A stretch of 64,000 nt of DNA from Culex pipiens pallens (Eukaryota > Arthropoda > Insecta > Diptera > Culicidae): assembly GCF_016801865.2 (NCBI RefSeq), contig NC_068939.1, positions 121,073,671 to 121,137,670 of the forward strand. Reading direction: 5' to 3'. The notes beneath the pieces are model-generated. The model was not told where the DNA came from, searched no databases, and worked only from the letters and a program-made list of their open reading frames with translations. Position numbers and translations under genes: made by a program. Positions 35,801 to 47,800 of this stretch are shown piece after piece (the stretch's first letter is position 1; the number at the start of each line of letters is the position of its first letter).

Positions 35801-38800
35801 GTTAAATTTTCAAAATTGATTTAAAAATCCATTTTAAACTCTTTGTGGTCGTACAAAGGGTCATTGTACTCAGAAAAATGAGCTTTATCACTGTGAACAA
35901 TAATATCAGCAATCTAAGCTTCATTTTAGGACCCAATTAAAAAAAGCCGATTTGGATTTTGAAAACTGAAAGAATTACAAATGAAAGAAATTAATTATGA
36001 ATAAAGATGAATGAAAGAACAAGAATAAAATTCAATTACAATTATTTAAAAAAAGAATAAAAAAATAGAATCTGAGAATTTAATAATTCGGAATTTAAGA
36101 TTCAAAGAAATTAATTATATTGGAATTATATTCTGTAATTCTGTAATTCTGTAATTTCGGAATACATTCGTCCGGCTTCAGCTGAAGATTCATGCTGTCC
36201 CATGTTGCATGTTCGAGTGTAGACCTACGGAAAACCTTGCCGCGAGGAGAGGTGAGTGAGAAGTACACGAACCACCTACGACATAATTCCTCGGGCGGCC
36301 CAGGTCAACTCGAAGTTACCCCAGGCACCCCCAGTGCAGGACACATTGGGGGTAGAAAGTGGATAGAATTTTCAGTGAATACAATAATTATGACAATATA
36401 GGTTCATATAATCCTTGTTCCTTGATCTTACCTTTTGACACTATCAAACCTAGCAATATTACTATTGCATCTTACCATTCCCTTTTGATAGTGTCAACTT
36501 CAAACCTTCATCCATTGTGCAATTAACACCTAATTTCCGCTATATTCTTCATGCGGAATCGTCGTCTACTTTCTTCGCCTTATTATCACTGAACCACGGC
36601 GCGATATTGTTCTCACATTTTTTGAGCTTCAACGACCGATTGTTATTCACGCACTTATAAAAATACTTGTTCTGTTTCGCGGCTTTGTGAAAAATACACG
36701 TGTGTTGGCTTATACAATGACTTTTTTGGTCATCGTATGCTCGCAAGGTACATGAAAGAGAAAAAGAGAAAAAATGGGATAAGTACAATGTAAAATAAAA
36801 TCGAACATTGAATAACAGACTAACACATAAAGAAAGAATAAAGAAACCTTATTTTGCAACTAGACAGAACTACCAACTTGTGACGAGAAGTTTACAAGAT
36901 AACAACTGAAGTTGTGAAATATGGGACAGGACAAACAAACTAGAATAGTTAATATATATAATAAAACAGATTGAACGTACCTTTAATCATATTAATAACA
37001 GTTATGCCCAAATTTCTTACCATTTTTTTTTCAACTGTTACATTTCTACAATAATGTATTGCGATTCCAAGTTTGAAGAATAGAGTAGTTAAAGTTTGTG
37101 AGGTAAGGGACAAGTTATAGCAATAGCAAAATAAATAGATGGATAGATTTTACTAAATTTTATCTTAAAATAATAGGAAAAATCTAGCCTGATTTGAAAA
37201 TAGCCAATGCACCAATTGCAAACATACAGCATTTCACGCTCACACCGTATGGAGTAAGTGTGATAAACTATATGTCGACATTCGGCGCATCACTTTTTTC
37301 AAAATACAGGAAATGATAGAAGGAAGGCTCCATTATGTAGAGCGGAAGGCTTCTGCAACACTTAGAACTCAGAACAGGCATCCTCTGAAATAAGAGAGAA
37401 AGACAAATATTAAAATTGTGGTATTATCACTAAATCCTATCATCCTTTCACCCCCCAAGACATGGTCTATCCTTCGTGCCTTCGTGTCTTGGGTGATGGC
37501 GAATTCTACCTTCTTCAATGATCTTCGGACCACCTCCAACTAGAATTCACAACAGGACCTCCCTCGGCTCCAGTTTACAACATGACAGCGACGAGAACAC
37601 AGCCGAATGGGAGTTGACAGTATCAAATGCATGCTATACCCTTTGCTTTGCTGGATACTTACTAATAGCAAAGGGCGAGAGTCCTGCGACACTCAGCAAT
37701 CATGTATACTGCCCATTTGCCACAATTATATTGGAATTATATAATTGAAAAATTAAAAATCTAACGAATTATAAATTTAAGAGATTTAGTTAATCCACCT
37801 TTAGGTGGTTAGTGCCTTCCTCTCATTTATAGAGTGATTCCAACCCCCCTAAAGTGCCACATGATTTATGGATCGCCCCTAACGTGATCGCAGCACCAAA
37901 GATGTCCTAATAAAAATAAGTGATGAGTAAAAAAAAACAGACGGCCCACAGACTTCTTGTCAAGATTGTACATACACCGCCGTTGGGAAATAGATTGAGG
38001 TTATGTAAATTCAGACCACTTTTTAAACTGCTTGTAATTTTGTATAGATAAGTCAGATCTTGAAAATTCTCAATCCACAAGAATGGTAATTTCAGAACCT
38101 TTCTAAAAATATATAATATGGCAGGTTGACGGCAGATTTCCATGCAAAACCGCCCTTTTTTACAAATTGTGAAATTTATATGTAGCAGTTTTTTAAGCAT
38201 AGCTTTTGATGTGCTTTACTAAATCTTATAAATTTCAATAGGGACTTATGGGACCTCAAGACGAATCGAATGAGGCCAATATGGTCAAAATCGGCTCAGC
38301 CAGTGACGAGATATTCCAGTGACATTGATTCGGTACACATGTCTACATACAGCCAAACACACAGACTTTTGCTCAGCTAGGGATTCTGAGTCGATATGTA
38401 TAAATGACGGTAGGTCTATGAGGTCGAATTAAGAAGTTCATTTTTCGAGTGATTTTATAGCCTTTCCTCAGTAAGGTGAGGAAGGCAAAAATAAAGGATT
38501 TTAGCAATTTAAGAATTTAAGAGTGTTGGAAGTAAACCCTAAGTGCGGCCCTGGTGATTAGTTTAGTTTAGCTTTAGGCGCAGTAGGCTTTGCCACGCGC
38601 ATCTTTTATATAAACACCACCCACTCTGTGTTAACCCTCTTTCCCCGAATAAACACCAACTCGTCAGGGCGTCATCCATAAAGTATGTCACGCAAAAATC
38701 GGCCAAAATTAACCCCCCCTCCCCCCTATGTCACACTTTGTCACACAAGGTTGAACCCCCCCTCAAAAAGTACGTCACATTTTGCCAGACCCCCCCCCCC

Positions 38801-41800
38801 TTGGTTTCGATGGGATTTTTTATAGTTTTTATATCTTTTTTCAATTTCAATTCGGTTTTATTTGTGAATTATCAAGTTACAATGAGTACATTTAGGTACA
38901 TAACAGAATTTTGGTGTTCCTTTCAGTTGTGTTTTTTTACATCGTAATTCAATCGAAAACATTATCTATATATATAAAAAATTTCGACGGTTTTGTTCGA
39001 ACGCGAATCAGTTCAACACGGAGCGTCGGATCGAGGTGCTCTTTGTTGCGTTGGGTTCGTATAAGCCCAAGGAAGGTTTATACGCTAACTAATTGACACT
39101 TTGGCCACTCTGGAACCGATTCCGGAGCATCGGCAAATTGTATGGAGAAAATTACGTAAAATAATATTTTGATCACAGGAGGCTGAACAAGCAAAAAATC
39201 AAAAAAACGTCAACAAACGAAAAAAAAAGCAGAACGAAGTTTGTCGGGTAAGGCTTGTTTTTATATAAAAAAATAAGTTGTCTATTTTTTCATTTTTTAG
39301 AATAAACATTGCGATATAAAAAACAGTTTTGTATCTTTTAAAAATTAGAAGACCTGGTATAACATCCAAGTATAAACAAATCTTGAAAACTGTTTTTCAC
39401 AGTATTGTATCTAATAGGGTATTTGTCCCTATTTTGGGCCTACTAAGCAGAGCGCACTTTTAATTTGATGTATTCTCAAAGGCTGCTATTGGCAGCCTAG
39501 TTTGTTTTACATGAATAAGTTGGTTTTTTAATGCTTAAGCTCGTACATAATAAACATTTTGATAAAATTGCCTTATATCGCTGTAAAAGCACGAAAAACT
39601 AAAACACTTTTTGCCCCTATTTTGGGGATATTGCTTCTAGCATACGACCTTCTTTGTGCATATTTTCGGCCTACCTTCTGATTGGTTGAAATCTCGAAGC
39701 ACGTGGCGAACTTTTTTGACGTACGGTTCAGCCCTAGCTCGTACAGTTCAGCCCCAAAAAGTACGGTCACCAAACAGGCTAAATCGTTGTGCGGTTTCAA
39801 GCCACAAATCATCGTTAGAATTACGTTAAATTAATTAATTACGTTAAATTACGTGCATAAATTGAATGAGCATAATTTATTTCATTAATTTATGAGCTTT
39901 AAGCATAATTAAATATTTGTTGCGCAGCCAAATAATTAACCCGTACTACGCGAGTAAGGACTTTGAGATGTGAAAGGCGCGCACACACTGTCACAGTTTG
40001 TAGAAGTGTCCAATGGACTGAATATACAGCCATCGTCTCCGAAATTAAAGATTAACTTTGATTAAGAATATAATTGATTGGTGTCAGTTTAGTGATTGTT
40101 TTTTGAAACGGGATAATGCTAACCGCCAATAAAAACCTATTGCTGGTAGTTTGAGATTTGGGGGAAGGCTCTCATTTGTGTGCCGAGTGATGAAAGCCGT
40201 GACGCTGAGTGTCAACAAGCGGTAAGCAAAAGTGGTGAAAATTTTGGACCTAATGGGCAACTAGTAATTTTCCACAAAAAATTGACGAGTGATATGTTTA
40301 TTCCGTTTTTTCCTATTTAAAAGGAAATAGTGAATTATTTTTGCCCACCAAACTGAAGCTAATGACAGCAAGTATCATTTCCAAGTGGCAGTTTTCTGCA
40401 AATTGACGGTGGAATGCACAATTTCGTCAAATTAAGTTTGGTAGGCTCAATATAGGTACTAGGCCCAAAATAGGGACAAATACCCTAAGTTCAAACCATT
40501 TATAGCAGTTTTCTTATGAACTCCCTGCTTTCAAAGCATTTATTTTTATTAGGCAAGAATTTGCAAAATATTGAAGTTCCAGCTGAAAAAAAAAATGTGA
40601 CTAAATAATAAATTATAATGTGATACCGTCATCAGGGGTGACATTGGGTCTGGGGGTGAGTTTGAGTCATACAAAAATGCAGAAATTTGTATGACCCAAT
40701 CTCACCCCAGACCCAATGTCATCCCTTATGACGGTACTTCTAAATAATAGTTACCAAACAATTTTAGAAAAGATGATTTAATTTAATTGTGTATATTTCG
40801 AATTAATATTATGCAATCATAACAAAAAACCTAGCGTGACGTCACAGTCTCGCAAACCCCCCCTCCCCCCTTCGTCACATCTTGTCACACCTACGGTAAC
40901 CCCCCCTCCCCCCCCTAAGAGCGTACGTACTTTATGGATGACGCCCAGGTTGTGTGGCCCAGCACATCGCGTGGCGCGTTGCCATAGTAACCGCGATCAG
41001 AAGGAATTTTTTTTTCCATGTGCGCGAAAACTTCGGGAAGGTGACGCCATATTCGCGATTCGAAAGTGAGTTAAGTTTTTTCGGGAGTGAAACGTGAAAA
41101 GAACATTTATTGCGATGGAAAACAAGTTTGTGTCGCACGCGTTCGACGGGACGAATTTCTGGTACTGGAGTTTCCGGATCGAAGCGGATTTGAAGGCGCA
41201 GAAACTCCACCACTGCATCGAGCGAACGCTGGAGGAGGAATCGTTTTTCACGGTGGTTGCGGAGGAAGGCGTGGCGGAGCGGGTGCGGAAGGAAGCACTT
41301 CGGAAGTCCCGGAAAGAAGAGGACGAAAAGTTGTTCCTGCTCAAGGTGATCGCCGAGCCGCAACGGGAAGCCGTCTTGTTCTTTCATGTCATCGCCGAAG
41401 CTGATGTGGGAAGCCCTGAAGAAAAAGTCGGACCGGAAAGCAGCGCGTGCTGGAAGTAACGGAACGTGTCCGTTCAAGTGTCGCGTCTGCGGGAAACCGG
41501 GGCACAAGAAGGTGGACTGCCCGCGGAAGAAGAAGGTGAAACACGCTGCCGGAAGTGTGCTGCAGCTGAAGAAGGGGAAGGTGCATTCGGCGGAAACCGT
41601 TGCCGGTGCCAAGGAAGACGTGCCGTTCGTGCCAGAAGCGGAAGAAGCCAACAGTGAGGAAACAGACGGAAAGTTCCGGTGGGTGCTGGACAGTGATGTT
41701 TCCGAGCACATGGTTGGCGAAAAGAACCTGCTGGTGAATGTGCGCCGGATGGAAACCCCGAAGGTGGTCAACGTGGCTGAAGCAGGAGTGCCGCTCGAAA

Positions 41801-44800
41801 GTCGCTACGTCGGAGAAGTGAAAATGAAGGCCGTCGTCGGAAAAAGGACGTTGAACTGCACGGTTCACGACGTCCTGTACGTGCCGGGATTGACGTCGAA
41901 CCTGTTCTCCGTGGAAAAGGTGGCCAAGCGCGGAATGGAAGTCACGTTTGGCCGGAATCATGCACGCATCTCGAAGGACGGAGACGTCAAGTGCACTGCA
42001 ACGTGGAACGGAAGTTTGTACGTACTTGACGTGGAGCTCGAGATGTGTGGATCGGCCGTTGTGGCTGAGTTGGAGAGTCAAGAAGAAGTGCCGGAAGATA
42101 AAGTGTGCACGGACGATCAACTCGACAGTGAAGAATCGGATGCAGATGACACAGTGCAAGAAGAAGAAGAAGTGCCTGAAGAAAACGCAGTACCAGAACT
42201 GGAGGAAGCTGCGGGAGAAAGAAGAGGTCGCGTGAAGAAGCATCCGGCAAGGCCCGACCACGAGTTGAAGCTGAAGTGGCCGGCAAGGCCCGACCACGAC
42301 GTCTGCGTCGCCGCCGAGGCCTACGTGGACGAGAATCTCGACACCAATGAAGCGCTGCAGAATCGCAACGACCGGCCGCTGTGGAAACGTGCTATCAACG
42401 ACATGTTCCGGTCGAAGAAGGAAAACCGCACGTGGGACCTCGTGAAGGCTCCTGATGGTGGCCGAGTTGTGTGCTGCAAGAGGGTGTTGAGGATCAAGAA
42501 GGAAGAAGACGGTACCGCTGCCAGGTACAAAGCTCGTCTCGTCGTGACGGGGTGCTCGCAACGTGCGGGGTACGACTACAAAGAAACGTACGCCCGAATC
42601 GTCGTTCGTGAGCTGCCGGCAGAAGCGGTGGAACAGCTGCACCAGACAGAAGAACGGAAGCCTCCAGGATTTGAGATGGGGAGTAAGGTGATCAAGATGA
42701 ACAAATCGCTGGTTGGTGCGAAGGCGCTGCAAAACCGGAAAAAGCGGTACAGGTGTCGAATGCTGTTCAAGAAGATCTCAAAGCTTGTAGGAACGCAAAC
42801 GGAACGAGACCGTCGATCCGCTGCTGGGAGTAGCGGGCGGAGACCGAGGGAGCGACATCAACCTCGGAGCATCCGCAACAACAACATCCGTGATAGTTGG
42901 TCAGGAAGTACTCACCAAGTTGCCAGTTCCTCCTGACAAGTGACCAGCTCGCCGATGTGTTCACCAAGGGCCCAAGCTGTTTCGACCGAGAAGCACCGAA
43001 GCACTTTAGGTTTGAGAGGGGGTGTTGAAAGTCAACCCTAAGTGCGGCCCTGGTGATTAGTTTAGCTTTAGGCGCAGTAGGCTTTGCCACGCGCATCTTT
43101 TATATAGGGGCAGGGGGGCAGAATGGACCAGGGGGGCAGAATAAGCCACCCTTGGTTTTGGGCTTTAGAATGGATTTAGACCAATTGTAAGGCAAGGGTC
43201 TTATAAAGGACGTCAAATAACTTCACCATACCGAAAACGACGTTTGAATTCATTGTATTCTTCAAATTATGAGCAAAAATGTAAATTTATTAGAAAAACC
43301 AAGCAAATGTTGTTTATTTCGAGGTTTTTAAATAAGCTTTCTGAAAAGTTGGATTGTTTGAAAAAGTTTGCTCAATGCTTATAACGATACTAGATGTTAC
43401 TACCAAGGTATACAAACAACAACGGAACCTTAAAATCATTTAGAGGCTTGGTGGTGGAAGTGTTAAATTTACATCCACTTGGGGGCAGAATGGACCACCC
43501 TTATCCTGCCTTATAAAAACAATCAAAAGTTATGAAATTTGGATTAAATGGATTATTTCACTCCTGGTAGCTTCACAAATAACGTTTAATGCAACATTAG
43601 TTGATTTTTTAGTTGTTTTGATGATTATTTGTAAAAATAGTGTCCGTTTTCAACATATTAACACTATTTTCAAAAATGTTTGTTTTGGTAAGTGACTATT
43701 TTTATTAAAGTGGTCTAACTTCATGGAAACTATGTTAGAAAGGTCCCTTAAGTCATTTCTTATCTCCTTTCAACGTTGTATTAGACGAAATGGCTTGTTT
43801 TCTAAGGTGGCCCATTCTGCCCCACATGGTGGCCCATTCTGCCCCGCACCCTGGAAAAGTAGTCGAAAAAACTTTTTTTTTTAGGTGGCTCAAAAATAGT
43901 TTTAAGCTAAAAAAATTCATCAACCAAGTATACAACATTGAAGGGAACATCCCAAAGCATAAGCCTACTATACTGAATTCATAAGTTTTCATGTTTTTCT
44001 ATGGTTTTTGGCGCATTTTACTTAGGCGGGCCATTCTGCCCCCCCTGCTCCTAAACACCACCCACTCTGTGTTAACCCTCTTTCCCCAAATAAACACCAA
44101 CTCGTCAAAGAGTAAAACATTAATAATCTAATTATAATTTAGAATAATTGAAGTAAAAAGTAAAAGTAAATCTTTCCCTGTCCCTGAGTGGAACACCCTT
44201 GAAGAGTATCGGGGCCGGCATTTACAAAGCGGATTCAGTGACAGTTTATTATTCAACTTAATGTTAACATATTAAGGTTGATGTTAACATTCCATAGGTT
44301 GTCTTCCTAAGGTGTCTTGATAAGGCCCAGTTTGTGGCGATACACGTGTACTACCTAGTACTACCTTCCCTTTACTAACCAATCGAATCCAGAAGGGAAA
44401 AGATCACCAGTTGTGTTGGTCCGAGTCGGGATTTAAACCCCGATCTACCGCTTACGAGGCGGAAGCGCTACCACTAGGCTACGTGGCTCGGTCAGAATAA
44501 TTGAAGACTTGAAAAATAAAGAAAAGATAAATTAAAATAAAACGTTACTTGATCCACCTTTAGGTGGTTGGTGCCTTCCTCTCATTTAAAGTGATTCCAA
44601 CACCCCTTAAGTGTCCACATGTTTATGGATCTCCCCTAATAAAAATAAGTGATGAGTAAAAAAACAGACTACCCACAGACTTTTTGTCAAGATTATACAG
44701 ACACGGCTTTTGAGGAAAATGGCATCCCTCTACACGGCTTTTTTCGTGGCGATCAGACCCGACCAGTTGAGGTTATGTGAATTCAGACCATTTTTTAAAC

Positions 44801-47800
44801 TGCTTGTAATTTAAGATAGGTAAGTCAGATCTTGAAAATTCTTACTCCACCTGAAAGGTCTGCTCATATGCATTCTAAAAATATATAACATGTGAGGGTT
44901 TCATGAAAAAACCACCCTTTTTACCATAATTTTAATTTAATATGAAACAGTTTTTTTAAAATAACTTTTTAAATACATGATAAAACTGCATGAATTTAAA
45001 TAGCAACTTAGGGGACGTTAAGACGGATCGATTAAATCCATTACGGCCAAAATCGGTTGAGCCTGTGACGAGATATTCCAGTGACATTGATTTGGTACAC
45101 ATGTCTACATACAGCCAAACACACAGACATTTGCTCAGCTGGTGATTCTGAGTCGATATGTACAAATGAAGGTAGGTCTAGGAGATCTAACTAAAAAGTT
45201 CGTTTTTCGAGTGATTTTATAGCCTTTCCTCAGTAAGGTGAGGAAGGCAATAAGTTTGAGTTTGTGCTCAGACCAACCCGTGACATTTTTGTAGAGCGAG
45301 TTGTGGCGCTATAACCACGGCAAAAAGTGTCCAGGGCATTTGTGGAAATACTATGTCCCATCCCCGAGGGTCCCGGAGCACCAAAACTTCTTACCATGGT
45401 GGCTCCCAACGATAAATTGCCTAAACAAACAGGAACGTGAGCGGGGGATCCCCACGTCCCCACGTTTCTTCCTCCCCTGTAGATTCAGAAATGTATTGTT
45501 GTTTTAACACTCGTGCTAAAACTCAATGCAATTCAATGAATCATCTTTGCGGTAAACTTTACGCAGTTGGCCTGGCCGCTTTAAAGTTTGTGATGTTTCA
45601 AAGCAATTTGTTGCATTGGGGCACTGCAATTGTTAATAATGACAAGAGGATGCTAGGCGTAAATCAACGAAGTTGACTTTATAGCTGTCGGCCACCATTG
45701 CTAGTACCAACCACTAGTGTCTTCCTTTTTATCTACAAGGACTTCGCCGCCCTGGGCTCCTAAGTGTATGAAAGTATGGCACGGAGCGACGGCGCCGAAT
45801 ACCCATATTTACAAAAAGAATTTTAGAGCGCCCGCCGCGAGATTCGAACCGACGACCTCTGGATTGTGAGTCCAGTGCGCGGTCCGATTGATCCACACGG
45901 GCGGGACAATCAACCTAAGGCATTTTCCAGGATGCCCTCGAAAGACTGGCTGCGCTAGGGTTAGATTAGATTAGATTAGACCAACCCTTGACATTTTTGC
46001 AGATTTACATGTATGTAACCCCTTGAGAATCACATACTTTTAGCGTTCCAAAATTTGAGAATAAAAAAAGGAATTTAAGAATGAATTTTAAGAATTTGGA
46101 ACGTCAAGAATAAAAAAAAAAAACTTTGAAAAGTTTAAAAATAAGACTTTGACCAATCAGAAATATATTTTTTATAATTCTATAAGAATTAGGGTGCCCT
46201 TCTCCCTACCAATCCCCTACCATAAATCCGAGTAAATTAGGCAAATTAGTTCGACTCACCTGCAGCAAATTAATCCTCAGCTCCACCACCGTAATCTTCC
46301 CGCCCGAACCGTTGAACACCGCAAACACCTCCTTGAGCAGCGCCTCGATCGCCGTCACCCCCGCACACTTCATGGCGATCTGCTTGAGCGACTCGACCGC
46401 CTCCTGGCGCGTCGTTTCGTCCTTCGAGGCAAGATTCGCGACCAGCGTCTTGCCCAGGTCGTACGCAAAGTCACTAATGTCCACCGGAATCTCACTCACG
46501 ATCGCCCCGACCGCCCGCAGAATCACTTCCGGCGAACGCAGCATCGACCGCTGCAACGCCGGCAGAACCGTCGCCTTGAAGTCGTCCTTCGTGATGGCGG
46601 CCAGGACGATCGCACTGCCGCGGATGTCGCTGGCATGCGGCTTCGCCTTGACCGTGATCAACCCCTTCACGACGTGGTCCAACAGCTTGGCCTTGTTCTG
46701 CTCCAGCAGGGTCAGATTGTCGAACTCGTTCTTGCAGTAGGTCAAAATCGCCGACAGAAACAGAATGACCGCGCTCGAAGGTTCCGCGGCGATCAACTTC
46801 TCGAAGTAAACCTTCTCCAGGTCTTCCTTCTTGGCGAAAAACTCCCTCACGAAGCTGTACGCCTTGTCGGAGATCTTCTGGATCCCCGAGGTCAACGAGA
46901 GCTGGTACAGCGCCGCCTGGTTCTCGATCAGCTTGGGGAACTCCTTCTTCCCGACGGCCGTCTCGCGATCACCGTGGAGCGCCACCAGATTCGCCCATCC
47001 CAGTGCCAGCACCGCAGCTTGGGCGCCCTTTAGCGGCGGGGCGGCGACCAGATCCTTGGTGACCAGCGCTTTGAGCACGTTGTTAAAGTGCTCGTACGCC
47101 AGGTCCGCGTGGTTCTGCAGCAGCGCAACGATCAGATCCCGAACGAGGGCCTGCGAGGCGGGGTCCTTGTACTTGGTCAGCGTCGTGCCGATCACCTTGC
47201 AGATGCCGCGCACGATGGTGGCGTTGATGCCTGGGGGGAGGGAGGGAGAAAAAGAAGGGTTTGAGAATGAAATAAGATTTTTTTAAGTTTTGCTGTTGTG
47301 TGGTAGGTTTTTTAGCCTTTTAACTGCTACTTATTTTTTAAGAAGCTTTAATATTTAGGCGAATTTCAAGTATCGCTTTGTCAACGAAAATTGCAAAAAA
47401 TTAAAGAATGAAAAAGATCATAAAATTTATAAATTGAAAATCTTCAAAATTCATAAATCTAGGAATTTGAAAATTTAAATACAGTTCGTACTCAGGGTGA
47501 CCACTCAAATTCCATTTTCAAATTCCCAACTTTTGCAGAAACTCAAATAATATGCATTTCTTATCTAAAGAATGATTTCAAACAAAAACAAAATAACTTA
47601 TCAACGAATATCTAAAAAAAAAACGACTTCGAAAATGGAAGCACTCGTCATTTCGATTCAGAGAAGAAACATAAACAATTGGTCTTTGAAAAATAACCGA
47701 AAGCTTAACAATTCTTATTATTTCAATGTTTATTTTTAAAATTGGCAAACGTATAGTTTTCGATACTTCAACTGGAAACGGCAAAAAGTTAAAGACATCG

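Larger units (their letters stand above)
38667..40946. mobile_element. DNA element with GGGCGTCATCCATAAAGTA ends
   Basis: GGGCGTCATCCATAAAGTA is inverted as TACTTTATGGATGACGCCC. Right inside both ends are C-rich blocks next to GTCACA. It is placed exactly at the LTR/primer-site junction; CAG is a possible 3-bp duplication. No transposase is readable. Most of the interior is a nested MITE (39417-40485), and a 109-bp hairpin follows at 40626-40734. The segment 38980-39080 is GC-richer and looks like a scrap of another element. Confidence 0.7.
38524..44107 (+). mobile_element. Copia-type LTR retrotransposon, internally deleted and twice interrupted
   Basis: 5-bp duplications AAGAG lie at 38519-38523 and 44108-44112. 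The 5' LTR is 38524-38666 (TGTTGG...CTCGTCA); the 3' LTR is 43023-44107 with a 945-bp MITE inside. The two LTRs are near-identical apart from that MITE and a 5-bp indel. A tRNA-half primer site, a purine tract (GAGAGGGGG, 43014-43022) and Gag/protease/RT remnants lie between. A 2.3-kb DNA element separates the 5' LTR from the primer site. Confidence 0.9.

Noticed and set aside
38974..39096. Possible gene fragment in a GC-richer patch (VRTRISSTRSVGSRC)
   Set aside because: Sits inside a DNA element within an LTR retrotransposon; short, no domain, best treated as repeat.
41389..42732. 447-codon minus-strand ORF
   Set aside because: Antisense of the Copia remnant, which explains the sequence with recognisable motifs.
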